Source: Bacterioplanoides sp965200585
GTDB taxonomy: Bacteria > Pseudomonadota > Gammaproteobacteria > Pseudomonadales > Oceanobacteraceae
Length of the DNA: 64,000 nucleotides
Assembly: GCF_965200585.1 (NCBI RefSeq)
Contig: NZ_OZ241361.1
Direction: 5' to 3' (one strand)
The notes beneath the pieces are model-generated. The model was not told the origin of the DNA and made no database searches. It saw only the letters and a program-made list of their open reading frames with translations. Made by a program: the position numbers and the translations under genes. Shown piece by piece: positions 51,652 to 59,352 of the stretch. Within the stretch, counting starts at the first letter, position 1, and the number at the start of each line of letters is the position of its first letter.

Positions 51652-52209
51652 ATGATCAACACAGAAATTAAGCCGTTCAGCGCTACCGCTTTCAAACAAG
51701 GCGAATTCGTAGACGTAACTGAAGCTGACGTGAAAGGTAAGTGGGCAGTATTCTTCTTCTACCCAGCTGACTTCACTTTCGTATGTCCTACTGAGCTGGG
51801 CGACGTAGCTGACAAGTACGAAGAACTGCAAAAGCTGGGCGTTGAGGTGTACTCCGTATCTACCGATACTCACTTCACTCACAAAGCATGGCACGATGCT
51901 TCTGAAACCATCGGCAAAATCAACTACTACATGCTGGGCGACCAGAACGGTAGCATCACCAACAACTTCGGTGTAATGCGTGAAGGCCAAGGCCTGGCAG
52001 ACCGTGCTACTTTCCTGATCGATCCAGATGGCGTTATCCAGGCAATGGAAATCACTGCTGAAGGTATCGGCCGTGACGCAGACGACCTGATGCGCAAAGT
52101 AAAAGCGGCTCAGTACGTTCGCAACAACCCAGGTGAAGTTTGCCCAGCTAAGTGGAAAGAAGGTGAAGAGACTCTGGCTCCTTCTCTGGACTTAGTAGGT
52201 AAAATCTAA
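51652..52209 (+). CDS. ahpC: Alkyl hydroperoxide reductase peroxiredoxin AhpC
   Basis: A 185-residue typical 2-Cys peroxiredoxin. Peroxidatic C45 lies in FTFVCPTELGDVADKYEEL and resolving C164 in NNPGEVCPAKW; DRATFLIDPDGVIQAMEITA is also conserved. It reduces peroxides and peroxynitrite and is recharged by AhpF. Codon choice (CTG, GGT, AAC, GAA) marks it as highly expressed. ahpF is on the same strand but 1.25 kb away, because a toxin-antitoxin pair lies between. GGAG precedes the start, and a strong terminator follows. Confidence 0.97.
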   Translation: MINTEIKPFSATAFKQGEFVDVTEADVKGKWAVFFFYPADFTFVCPTELGDVADKYEELQKLGVEVYSVSTDTHFTHKAWHDASETIGKINYYMLGDQNGSITNNFGVMREGQGLADRATFLIDPDGVIQAMEITAEGIGRDADDLMRKVKAAQYVRNNPGEVCPAKWKEGEETLAPSLDLVGKI

Positions 52210-52331
52210 GCAAAGCTACCTGCGTTGCCAGTGCAGCGTTAAAAGTCAGCTCAGAATACTCACTTAGTGTACTAAGCTCCGTTTCTTCGCTGACTTTTGC
52301 CTTGCCCTGACTGCCTCGCCAACGCTTTGTT
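52209..52331. repeat. Palindromic intergenic element, family C, copy 2
   Basis: Interior GCGTTGCC, GCGTTAAAAGTCAGCTCAGA and TTCGCTGACTTTTGCCTTG align with copy 1. The stem AAAAGTCAGC / GCTGACTTTT is perfect, and an inner CTTAG / CTAAG pair sits at its centre. The outer ends (AGCAAAGC, GCTTTGTT) differ from those of copy 1 but pair with each other. It begins at the ahpC stop codon. Confidence 0.78.
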
Positions 52332-52383
52332 GTGCAGTGAGATCGTATTCTCATATGCTGTGCCAGAAGATGTTCTGGTACAG

Positions 52384-52423
52384 ATACAAAAAAGCTCCGC
52401 TCTATAGCGGAGCTTTTTTGTAT
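52384..52423. terminator. Strong bidirectional terminator between ahpC and the TumA-like gene
   Basis: A 17-bp perfect stem: ATACAAAAAAGCTCCGC (52384-52400) with GCGGAGCTTTTTTGTAT (52407-52423), loop TCTATA. It serves ahpC (plus) and the toxin-antitoxin pair (minus). Confidence 0.95.
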
Positions 52424-52446
52424 GTGCAGTTTGGTAATAGAGGTTG

Positions 52447-52806
52447 CTAGGCGGCCGTAGCGGGAACGATGGCAATTTCATCCCAGTTCACAATTGGCTT
52501 TTTTTTACCGTTGCCTTCCTCAAATGCGACAAGATGAAAGTCAGCCATGCGTGATAGGGTGCGGGAGACATTCGCTTGTTCTCTCGATACTAGCTTGGCT
52601 AACTCTGAGATGGTTTCCGGGTGGTGCGTACGAATCGCTTCGATCATCGCGTAGTTATCTTTGCTCAGCAGGCGTCCGATCGACTCCATCGAACTGACCC
52701 ACACTTTCGGGTCATCTTCCTTAGGCACAATACGGCCAGCGGCGATATCAATGGTGCGCTGACGAATATATTGCCCCGATGCTATACCAATAACTAATTT
52801 CACCAT
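52447..52806 (-). CDS. TumA-like antitoxin (HTH DNA-binding protein)
   Basis: A 119-residue protein: ESIGRLLSKDNYAMIEAIRT, then the winged-helix part ETISELAKLVSREQANVSRT with LSRMADFHLVAFEEGNGKKK. This is the HVO_A0114-like DNA-binding family that partners with TumE toxins. It is encoded 2 bp after the toxin, so the order is toxin then antitoxin. It probably represses the operon and neutralises the partner. Confidence 0.78.
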   Translation of the reverse strand: MVKLVIGIASGQYIRQRTIDIAAGRIVPKEDDPKVWVSSMESIGRLLSKDNYAMIEAIRTHHPETISELAKLVSREQANVSRTLSRMADFHLVAFEEGNGKKKPIVNWDEIAIVPATAA

Positions 52807-52808
52807 GG

Positions 52809-53186
52809 TTATCTCCTCTGTTTATCCAGAGCTATTGCTTCATCAACAGCAATCCAAAAGTCCGTCAGGAGCTTTTCGGCTGTTTCATACTCATAAGGGA
52901 CAACAACCCTAACATCTTTGAATTTGTGCTTATGATCCCAGCGTGTCACTTTTCTATGGTGGCTGAATTTGCCTTTCCTTTTATCTTCAATGGCATGAGC
53001 ATTATCAAAACCCATCAAGCGCTGATTGTCTTTGTCGTGCAAGGTGAGGGAGTATTTGATGCCATTAGGGCGGCCTTCGGTAATATCCGCCCGAATCGCG
53101 GAGAAACGAGCAAAGTATTCCAGCTCTGAATCCGCTTCAATAATCTCACCATCCAGCATCAGAAGGTTTTCTATACCAGCATCCAT
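52809..53186 (-). CDS. TumE-family toxin (DUF6516)
   Basis: A 125-residue protein matching the TumE pattern: GIKYSLTLHDKDNQRLMGFD, NAHAIEDKRKGKFSHHRKVT and RWDHKHKFKDVRVVVPYEYE. TumE toxins are found with TumA on Tn3-type transposons and chromosomes; the molecular target is not firmly known. Strong basic/His content in the centre fits an RNA- or nucleotide-binding enzyme. The pair lies antisense between ahpC and ahpF and so interrupts a normally adjacent gene pair. Confidence 0.8.
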   Translation of the reverse strand: MDAGIENLLMLDGEIIEADSELEYFARFSAIRADITEGRPNGIKYSLTLHDKDNQRLMGFDNAHAIEDKRKGKFSHHRKVTRWDHKHKFKDVRVVVPYEYETAEKLLTDFWIAVDEAIALDKQRR

Positions 53187-53296
53187 GTTGGCTCCTTGAT
53201 TATTTAATTAGATTATATCACCAAGTGATATATTTCAACTGGCTAACCTCATTCCTGTTGTACAAATGCTTCGATTAGATTTCTTAATAACCCATC

Positions 53297-53336
53297 GTTA
53301 GCAAATAACTATCACCATCTTTAAAAACATTGATTT
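53297..53336 (+). promoter_or_regulatory. Probable OxyR-binding element upstream of ahpF
   Basis: GTTAGCAAATAACTATCACC then ATCTTTAAAAACATTGATTT. The TTAG-N7-CTATC half fits the OxyR motif ATAG-N7-CTAT, and CATCTTTAAAAA is shared in register with the element before ahpC (51510-51549). ahpF starts 123 bp downstream. Confidence 0.65.
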
Positions 53337-53458
53337 CATATATTTTCACTGGCTGGCTAATATAACCCTGTACTTTGAATTAAGCAGCGCACATCACTGA
53401 GTCGAACTTACATTAACGAACTCAGCCGCGCTGAAACAAATCTGATAAGGAGCTCGAC

Positions 53459-55012
53459 ATGCTTGACGCTACGATGAAACAACAACTGGGCGCTTACCTG
53501 GCCAATCTGCGTAATCCGATTGAGCTTCAGGTATCGGTCGATGGTTCTGACAAGGCTCGTGAATTAGAAGAGCTGGGTCGTGAGATTGCAGAATTACATA
53601 ACGATATTGCGTTAACCGTTACCGAAGAGGCGATTAACGGTCGCTCTCCAGTAATGACGGTTGCCAAGGCTGGCCAACCAGCACGTGTTACTTTCGCTGG
53701 TGTACCGCTGGGTCACGAATTTACCTCTCTGGTGTTGGCACTGTTACAAGCGGGTAGCCACCCGTCAAAAGAAGATCAGGCATTACAGGATCAGGCAAAA
53801 AGCCTGACCCGTGAGCTGAACTTTGAAGTATATGTATCGCTGTCGTGCCATAACTGCCCGGATGTGGTTCAGGCCGTTAACCTGATTGCGGCTCTGAATC
53901 CAAATGTGACCGCAACCATGATCGACGGTGGTGTGTTCCAGCAGGAAGTCACCGAGAAAAACATCATGGCAGTACCAGCGCTGTACTTAAACGGTGAGCC
54001 ATTAGCTAACGGCAAACAAACACTGGCGGAAATCCTCAATAAAGTGGATAACGATGCCGACGCAAAAGCGGCTGCGGCAGTGGCTGATAAAGATCCGTTT
54101 GACGTGTTAGTTGTTGGTGGTGGCCCAGCGGGTGCATCTGCTGCGATTTACGCTGCACGTAAAGGCATTCGTACCGGCATCGTGGCGGATCGTTTTGGTG
54201 GTCAGGTGTCGGATACCGTGGGTATCGAAAACTTTATTTCGGTGCCGTACACCGAAGGTCCGAAGCTGGTGGCCCATCTGGAAGAACACGTTAAAGAATA
54301 CGACGTGGACGTGATGAAGGCGCAGCAAGCAGTGGGTGTTCGCAAAACTGACTCTGGTCTGACCGAAGTCGAATTAGCCAACGGTGCCGTCGTCAGCGGT
54401 AAAACCGTGATTATGGCTACCGGTGCACGCTGGAGAGAAATGAACGTACCGGGTGAGCAGGAGTACAAAGCCAAAGGCGTTGCGTACTGCCCACACTGTG
54501 ACGGCCCACTGTTTAAAGGCAAAAAGACCGCCGTCATTGGTGGTGGCAACTCTGGTATTGAAGCTGCGATTGATTTGGCGGGCATCGTTGAACATGTAAC
54601 GGTTCTGGAATTTGCTGACACCTTGCGTGCTGATGCCGTACTGGTGCAAAAAGCGGAATCGCTGCCAAACGTCACCATCATCAAAGAAGCCATGACGACC
54701 GAAGTGATTGGCGACGGTGAGCGCGTAACCGGCCTGAAATACCAGGATCGTGCAACCGGTGAAGAGAAGACTCTGGATCTGGCGGGTATTTTTGTTCAGA
54801 TCGGTCTGGTACCGAATACTGAATTCCTGAAAGATTCGGTGAACTTATCCGAACGTGGTGAAGTCGTAATTGATGAGCACGGCCAAACCAATGTTCCGGG
54901 TGTATTCGCTGCCGGTGACTGTACTACCGTGCCGTACAAACAAATTATTATCTCCATGGGCGCGGGCGCTACCGCCGCACTGGGAGCGTTTGATTACTTA
55001 ATCAGAAATTAA
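53459..55012 (+). CDS. ahpF: Alkyl hydroperoxide reductase flavoprotein AhpF
   Basis: A 517-residue protein. The N-terminal double thioredoxin domain (1-195) has the disulfide C130/C133 (LSCHNCPD). The thioredoxin-reductase part starts with VLVVGGGPAGASAAIYAARK (217-236, FAD), has C344/C347 (AYCPHCDG), an NAD site VIGGGNSGIEAAIDLA and FAAGDCTTVPYKQ. It passes electrons from NADH to AhpC. Full length. It has its own promoter region with an OxyR-like element and ends at a terminator. Confidence 0.97.
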   Translation: MLDATMKQQLGAYLANLRNPIELQVSVDGSDKARELEELGREIAELHNDIALTVTEEAINGRSPVMTVAKAGQPARVTFAGVPLGHEFTSLVLALLQAGSHPSKEDQALQDQAKSLTRELNFEVYVSLSCHNCPDVVQAVNLIAALNPNVTATMIDGGVFQQEVTEKNIMAVPALYLNGEPLANGKQTLAEILNKVDNDADAKAAAAVADKDPFDVLVVGGGPAGASAAIYAARKGIRTGIVADRFGGQVSDTVGIENFISVPYTEGPKLVAHLEEHVKEYDVDVMKAQQAVGVRKTDSGLTEVELANGAVVSGKTVIMATGARWREMNVPGEQEYKAKGVAYCPHCDGPLFKGKKTAVIGGGNSGIEAAIDLAGIVEHVTVLEFADTLRADAVLVQKAESLPNVTIIKEAMTTEVIGDGERVTGLKYQDRATGEEKTLDLAGIFVQIGLVPNTEFLKDSVNLSERGEVVIDEHGQTNVPGVFAAGDCTTVPYKQIIISMGAGATAALGAFDYLIRN

Positions 55013-55122
55013 TGATTAAAAGCTTGATGAGAAAAATTAACAGCAGCACCCTAGGGTTTCACTGACCCGGCCCACAAGCTGTTAAGCAGAAGCTCAGGCT
55101 TCTGATATCAGTGGGACTAAAA

Positions 55123-55157
55123 AGCCCGGTGATCATGAAGATCCCGGGCTTTTTTTA
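55123..55157 (+). terminator. Rho-independent terminator after ahpF
   Basis: AGCCCGG-T-GATC (55123-55134) pairs with GATC-CCGGGCT (55140-55150) around ATGAA, followed by seven T. Confidence 0.9.
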
Positions 55158-55249
55158 TTGGGAGTTTTTTATTTCTTATGGTTATTTATAACGCCGGGCT
55201 AAGTGGCAAAAGCCTGTTGCGTAATTGTTATACCTATCTTCTAAATAAT

Positions 55250-56242
55250 TCATTTAACTTGAAATATATTTGCAAGAAAGTCTACAAAACTTAAGTTATC
55301 ATGATGGATAAACTTACCATTTACGCCGCCAGGATTGATTGAGCCACGGGTTGAACTACGATCGATTCCTTCTTTTCCATTTGAGCCTGGTTGCGTGCCT
55401 CTGCAACCACCTTTCCTACCTCCATGATGGCTAGGACCGCCAATTCCCTTATTACCTCCTTTCCCTCCTAGACCTGATTTTCCCTCTTTACCCTTTGATA
55501 CATCTGTAACCAAGGCCAGCTTATCAAAAATGTTTTTAGGGCCTGTGAAATGGATAATTCCACCGCTTCCAGCTCCACCTGCATTACCAGCTAAACCGCC
55601 ATTACCACCATTACCTCCACTACCTGATTGTGCATTACTTCTTCTACACCAACAATTAATAATACCGCAGCGGTGAGCTCCATTTCGCCCTTGCCCTCCA
55701 TCAGCTCCGTGACCACCTGAACCACCGTGGCCACCTGAACCACCATCAATACCTTGTGCGTTAATAAATAATGCGGTTCTGTCTATTGGTCTATTATTCG
55801 GAATTATGGTTAATTTTTCTACGGTAAGCCATAAAATACCTCTATTTAGAATGGTTTCACCCTCTTCACCATCATCACCGTCATCTCCATTTCCACCTCT
55901 ACCGCTTACTCCTTGGGCAGCCTTGCCATTTCGACCATTATTTCCGTTTCCTCCATCCAGGTCATAGTGCTTTCGATCCGCAAATCTAATTTCGCCACCC
56001 TTATGGGAAGGATTTAAAACTATTTCACCTATAGATAAAGCGGACACGTTATATATGTCAGTTCGGATTTCTAAGATAGAACCTTGATTTAAAGTTAACT
56101 TCTCAATCCGGGATGATTCGGATTCCAAATAAAATGTGTCATTTTCTTTTATGTTTAAATCTTGGTAGCTTAGCAATGGAATGGAAGGAACAATATTTTC
56201 AATATCTTCTATTCCTTTGAAATGGTGGTTTTCATATGTCAT
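55250..56242 (-). CDS. Glycine-rich collagen-like repeat protein, unknown
   Basis: A 330-residue protein. The first 90 residues are a beta-rich unit (LTLNQGSILEIRTDIYNVSA, IGEIVLNPSHKGGEIRFA), then Gly-rich stretches of GxxG/GGxG type: GGNGNNGRNGKAAQG, GGSGGHGGSGGHGADGGQG, GGNGGNGGLAGNAGGAGSGG, GGKGGNKGIGGPSHHGG. They are split by ordinary segments (LWLTVEKLTIIPNNRPIDRT; IIHFTGPKNIFDKLALVTDV). No signal peptide, so secretion would need another route. Such 'GGxGGxGG' loops occur in bacterial fibrous and antifreeze-like proteins. AT-rich codons unlike the neighbours point to transfer. Function unknown. Confidence 0.7.
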   Translation of the reverse strand: MTYENHHFKGIEDIENIVPSIPLLSYQDLNIKENDTFYLESESSRIEKLTLNQGSILEIRTDIYNVSALSIGEIVLNPSHKGGEIRFADRKHYDLDGGNGNNGRNGKAAQGVSGRGGNGDDGDDGEEGETILNRGILWLTVEKLTIIPNNRPIDRTALFINAQGIDGGSGGHGGSGGHGADGGQGRNGAHRCGIINCWCRRSNAQSGSGGNGGNGGLAGNAGGAGSGGIIHFTGPKNIFDKLALVTDVSKGKEGKSGLGGKGGNKGIGGPSHHGGRKGGCRGTQPGSNGKEGIDRSSTRGSINPGGVNGKFIHHDNLSFVDFLANIFQVK

Positions 56243-56599
56243 AAGATAGCTCCATTTTTCTTTTTTAAAAACTGTAAATGTAGTCAGGTTGGTATAATTC
56301 TTTGCACGCTAGCTGATGGAAAGTATATTTCTTTAGCGTACGATTAATTGTTTTTTATGTGATTTTTCTTACTTTATATTGCTCGGATTCTAAACCTAAA
56401 AAGTATACGTAACCAAACTGCCTGCTACTCGCCACCAAAACATGTTGAATCTGAATTTTGAGCCGCATCCATTTTAAAAAAATACACTAAATACGAATAG
56501 AAAAAAACACATGGATGTGTAGATAAATTCAAAAAAGGTGCTTGGTAGTATTAATTTTCATCCTTGAAATTTTGGTAGTGAATAACGATTTATTCATGT
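56243..56599. other. AT-rich intergenic stretch, no gene seen
   Basis: About 360 bp upstream of the glycine-rich gene. Visibly AT-rich, with no credible start codon plus ribosome binding site of useful length, no hairpin terminator and no repeat that I can find. Confidence 0.5.
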
Positions 56600-56764
56600 T
56601 TATGCCTGATATCTTATTGAGGTTTTTTCGAGCTTGTGGCAAAAACTCAATGAATTCATTCTGAAACCTTCTTTAGATAAACAATTCCCTTCCAGAAAAG
56701 CGTGTGTGCACACTATTTCATTTACGATACGCCTACTATCTTGTAAACCATATCCGCGCTCCAT
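56600..56764 (-). CDS. Short protein of unknown family, copy 2 (repeated at 33.1 kb)
   Basis: 54 codons from ATG at 56764 to TAA at 56600-56602. The encoded peptide contains EIVCTHAFLEGN and KEGFRMNS and aligns over about 40 residues with copy 1 (33091-33207): 25 of 39 residues identical by my count, changes conservative, several synonymous. No ribosome binding site is obvious, so it may be a small gene, a remnant or the end of a lost larger gene. No family recognised. Confidence 0.4.
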   Translation of the reverse strand: MERGYGLQDSRRIVNEIVCTHAFLEGNCLSKEGFRMNSLSFCHKLEKTSIRYQA

Positions 56765-56986
56765 TGATTCTATTAATATTTAAAATATCATCGGTAGGGA
56801 ATGCGGGAAAGCCGAAAGTAAAGTGTGCTTGCTATAAGGGAATTTTGTAAATCATACTGGTTATAACGACAATATGTCTTATCAGATATTAATAATGATG
56901 ATAAATATCAATAAATACTATAATAACTAAAGCTATCAGCGGCTTGTACAAAAGCTTTCTAAAATAAGCCTTTCTTAGTAGTTTTT

Positions 56987-57127
56987 TTATTGCCAACTAC
57001 CATTAGGCTGACAAGTTAAGCTGCCCAGCTTGGTACCGGTTGGGTAGTACGAGCCATTATAAATGCAGTCAGCATTAGCCAAGCCGGATACGCATACGAA
57101 TAAAATAGAGAGTACAGTTTTTTTCAT
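56987..57127 (-). CDS. Small secreted cysteine-containing peptide
   Basis: 46 residues: a signal peptide of about 19 (MKKTVLSILFVCVSGLANA) and a mature part of about 27 with two cysteines (DCIYNGSYYPTGTKLGSLTC and then QPNGSWQ) that could form one disulfide. CAGGAGAAATCACA directly before the ATG gives a strong ribosome binding site. The CxYNGxxYxxGxxxG pattern recalls DUF1496-like small secreted proteins, but I am not certain. It lies directly downstream of the membrane-anchored unknown at 57144, 17 bp away, on the same strand. Confidence 0.7.
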   Translation of the reverse strand: MKKTVLSILFVCVSGLANADCIYNGSYYPTGTKLGSLTCQPNGSWQ

Positions 57128-57143
57128 TGTGATTTCTCCTGTT

Positions 57144-58241
57144 TTAAATATCTTCCCATGACAGTTTTTTCCTTAATTGGGTATAACTTACCGGGCGTTC
57201 CCGGCTGGGGTAATAATCATCTGGAAAATAGAGTAGGCCAATGCGCAGGCTACCAATCATCTTATCCTTATCTGAACCATCCTGATTTTCTTTCAAGCTT
57301 TTATCAAAACAGACTTTGTCGATAAAAACGGCGTATCGTCGGCCGTCAGATTTTAGGGTGTTGTCCGTAAATGGCAGGTCATAATTGGTTATTTCAAAGT
57401 CGCTTAACCCAGGCTTATCCGGCACATTGATGTCTGGAGATGGCTTTAAGTGGCACTGAGCAAGGCTCTGGGGTGCAATATTCTCAGACTTGATCATATC
57501 GCCCTTGGGCAGCTCTATATTGGTTTGCATTGAGACTGAAAATTTTTCATCCAGCCAGTCTGCCTGTGTGACAGAGATAGCAAGATGCTTGTCTTCTAAA
57601 ATATCGGGTACAAATGTGGGTTCCCGAAAGCAAATATTATTCGAGTAATTTATTTTGATATCTTTCTCGGAAACACATTTGCTGGCTGATGGATTTTCAT
57701 TAAGGCCAATTGAGATATAGTGAATATTACTGCTTGATTGTTCGGATGAGGAATTATGATAGCCGAGCAAAGACGATAACTGCCGGTCTCGGATTCTGCG
57801 AGCAATGGATCTTAGATTATCGCGAGTCTCCCTATACTCTTTTCGAGTCATGCCTTCTGAATCGGTTTGACGGTTAGCAGGAAAACCGTCAGCTGCTTTC
57901 TTGAGGCGATTATCAAGGCTGATCATCAGTGGCTTCAATTCGATCAGCTCATGAAAGTTGAGTGCCAGCAGTTGTGCCAGTAAAACATTATCAATCAGCC
58001 TATCGTTTTGGCCTTCTTTGGGTTTCATCAAGCGCTCGGTGATTTTTCCGAACATCTGTGCCCGTATTTCGGTATCGCCTTTTTCCTGTTGGAGTAATAA
58101 CTCTGACGCTGTTGAAGACTTTTGATAAATATAACCGATATACGACAAAGACAGGCCAGCAATAGCAATGCCTGTTTTGGACAAAACATCGATCCAGTCA
58201 ATCAGAGACTTTCTATCCTTTGATGATGACTTTTTTGTCAT
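57144..58241 (-). CDS. Membrane-anchored unknown protein in AT-rich accessory DNA
   Basis: A 365-residue protein. One hydrophobic helix near the N-terminus (KTGIAIAGLSLSYIGYIY, about 22-39) after a basic SSSKDRK head suggests a membrane anchor with the bulk either outside or inside. Then helical parts (LLLQQEKGDTEIRAQMFGKI; LIDNVLLAQLLALNFHELIE), a Ser-rich loop (about 165-175), and a beta-rich C-terminal half with RRYAVFIDKVCFDKSL and MIGSLRIGLLYFPDDYY. Three further cysteines in the C-terminal half. No family recognised. Together with the 46-residue peptide downstream it could form a small operon. Confidence 0.7.
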   Translation of the reverse strand: MTKKSSSKDRKSLIDWIDVLSKTGIAIAGLSLSYIGYIYQKSSTASELLLQQEKGDTEIRAQMFGKITERLMKPKEGQNDRLIDNVLLAQLLALNFHELIELKPLMISLDNRLKKAADGFPANRQTDSEGMTRKEYRETRDNLRSIARRIRDRQLSSLLGYHNSSSEQSSSNIHYISIGLNENPSASKCVSEKDIKINYSNNICFREPTFVPDILEDKHLAISVTQADWLDEKFSVSMQTNIELPKGDMIKSENIAPQSLAQCHLKPSPDINVPDKPGLSDFEITNYDLPFTDNTLKSDGRRYAVFIDKVCFDKSLKENQDGSDKDKMIGSLRIGLLYFPDDYYPSRERPVSYTQLRKKLSWEDI

Positions 58242-58417
58242 GATAGATTCCTTACCGGGTTGGAATAACCCGAATCAGAAAAGACGATTTAAAAGCCAAT
58301 ATAAATTTTTATGGTGTTGCTTTACAAAGCAGAGTCGAGGGATTTATGTCTTTGGTATGAGGGCCTGATAACAGGCCCTTAGATATAGAGTAGATAGCAT
58401 ATGCAGATAGTGCGTGT

Positions 58418-59026
58418 TTAGCCGTGCTCAGCCGCTTTTTGATAAGCCTCCCGCTGCTGCACGGTTTGCAGATATTTCTGTGTATGCGGGCGATTATCCA
58501 AATGCCCCTGAGACGCAGCCATGCCAAGCATAAAGGTCATCATAATATCCGCTGCGCTGAATTCCTCACCAGCAAAGTAAGCCTGTTTGCTTAAGGTGTC
58601 TTCAATAAAGCTGAAATCCAGCTCAATTTCTTTGTCAATATAATGATCCATCATTTGTTTGTTGGAGCGGTCTTCCATGCTCATCACCAGTGTGGATACC
58701 AGCGGCAGGCTCAACGAGCCTTCGGCAAAGTGCATCCACTCCTGATAGCGGTAATAGGCCTGAGTACCACGTGCCGGACGCAGTCGCTGTTGTTCATCCT
58801 GATCGAGAATGTATTCAACAATGGCACCGGATTCACTCAGTAAAAAATCACCATCACTGATGATCGGTGCTTTCGCGAGCGGGTGAATATCTTTCAGGCT
58901 TTGTGGCGCTAAACGCGTTTGTGGATTGCGCTCATGCTTCACCAATTCATAGGGTAGTTGCAGTTCTTCTAACAACCAGATAATGCGCTGAGAGCGGGAT
59001 TGATTAAGGTGGTGTACGGTAATCAT
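58418..59026 (-). CDS. Glutathione S-transferase
   Basis: A 202-residue protein: thioredoxin-like N-terminal half with ITVHHLNQSRSQRIIWLLEE and LAKAPIISDGDFLLSESGAI (conserved cis-Pro and ESxAI glutathione-binding motif), and an all-helical second half ending NRPHTQKYLQTVQQREAYQK. The N-terminal Ser (S9/S11 of NQSRSQ) is the likely catalytic residue. Used for detoxification or disulfide/peroxide handling. The class is not resolved. It precedes the DUF2805 gene's downstream side on the same strand. Confidence 0.9.
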   Translation of the reverse strand: MITVHHLNQSRSQRIIWLLEELQLPYELVKHERNPQTRLAPQSLKDIHPLAKAPIISDGDFLLSESGAIVEYILDQDEQQRLRPARGTQAYYRYQEWMHFAEGSLSLPLVSTLVMSMEDRSNKQMMDHYIDKEIELDFSFIEDTLSKQAYFAGEEFSAADIMMTFMLGMAASQGHLDNRPHTQKYLQTVQQREAYQKAAEHG

Positions 59027-59060
59027 GGTGAATCCTTAATATTGTATTTTTAGAGGTGCA

Positions 59061-59315
59061 TTAGCGGTGTTTATATTGCGTAGCGCAATAAGCCCGGCTG
59101 ACATCCGGGCTACGTAGCTGAAGATGTTTGGTTGAGCGGCCTGACACACGTTTGCGCCACATTTTAAAGCTGCTGGTTTTCATCTCGTTACGCATCAGTT
59201 TGATCACCTGAGATTCATTCAGGCCAAACTGTAATTCAATGGCTTCAAACGGGGTTCTGTCTTCCCAGGCCATTTCGATGATGCGGGATTGTTCTTCGGC
59301 AGTGAATATTGTCAT
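59061..59315 (-). CDS. TIGR03643/DUF2805 family protein with repeat-derived C-terminus
   Basis: An 84-residue protein. Its first 63 residues are the DUF2805 pattern: SRIIEMAWEDRTPFEAIELQ, FGLNESQVIKLMRNEMKTSS and FKMWRKRVSGRSTKH. This looks like a small HTH-type unit; role unknown. After that the reading frame runs through a REP-like palindrome (59078-59115) and ends LRSPDVSRAYCATQYKHR, unlike the family's usual basic tail. GGGCAACAATACGT lies upstream. Confidence 0.82.
   Translation of the reverse strand: MTIFTAEEQSRIIEMAWEDRTPFEAIELQFGLNESQVIKLMRNEMKTSSFKMWRKRVSGRSTKHLQLRSPDVSRAYCATQYKHR
59074..59118. repeat. REP-like palindrome inside the end of the DUF2805 gene
   Basis: GCGTAGCGCAATAAGCCCGG then CTGACATCCGGGCTACGTAG. 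The core GCCCGG/CCGGGC pairs around CTGACAT, with a GTAG at one end. It resembles the widespread GTAGCCCGGATG..CGGGCTTATTGCGCTAC repeats of gammaproteobacteria. It is coding here. Confidence 0.65.
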
Positions 59316-59352
59316 ACGTATTGTTGCCCGTTTTGTGTTTTTAGTTCTTTAA

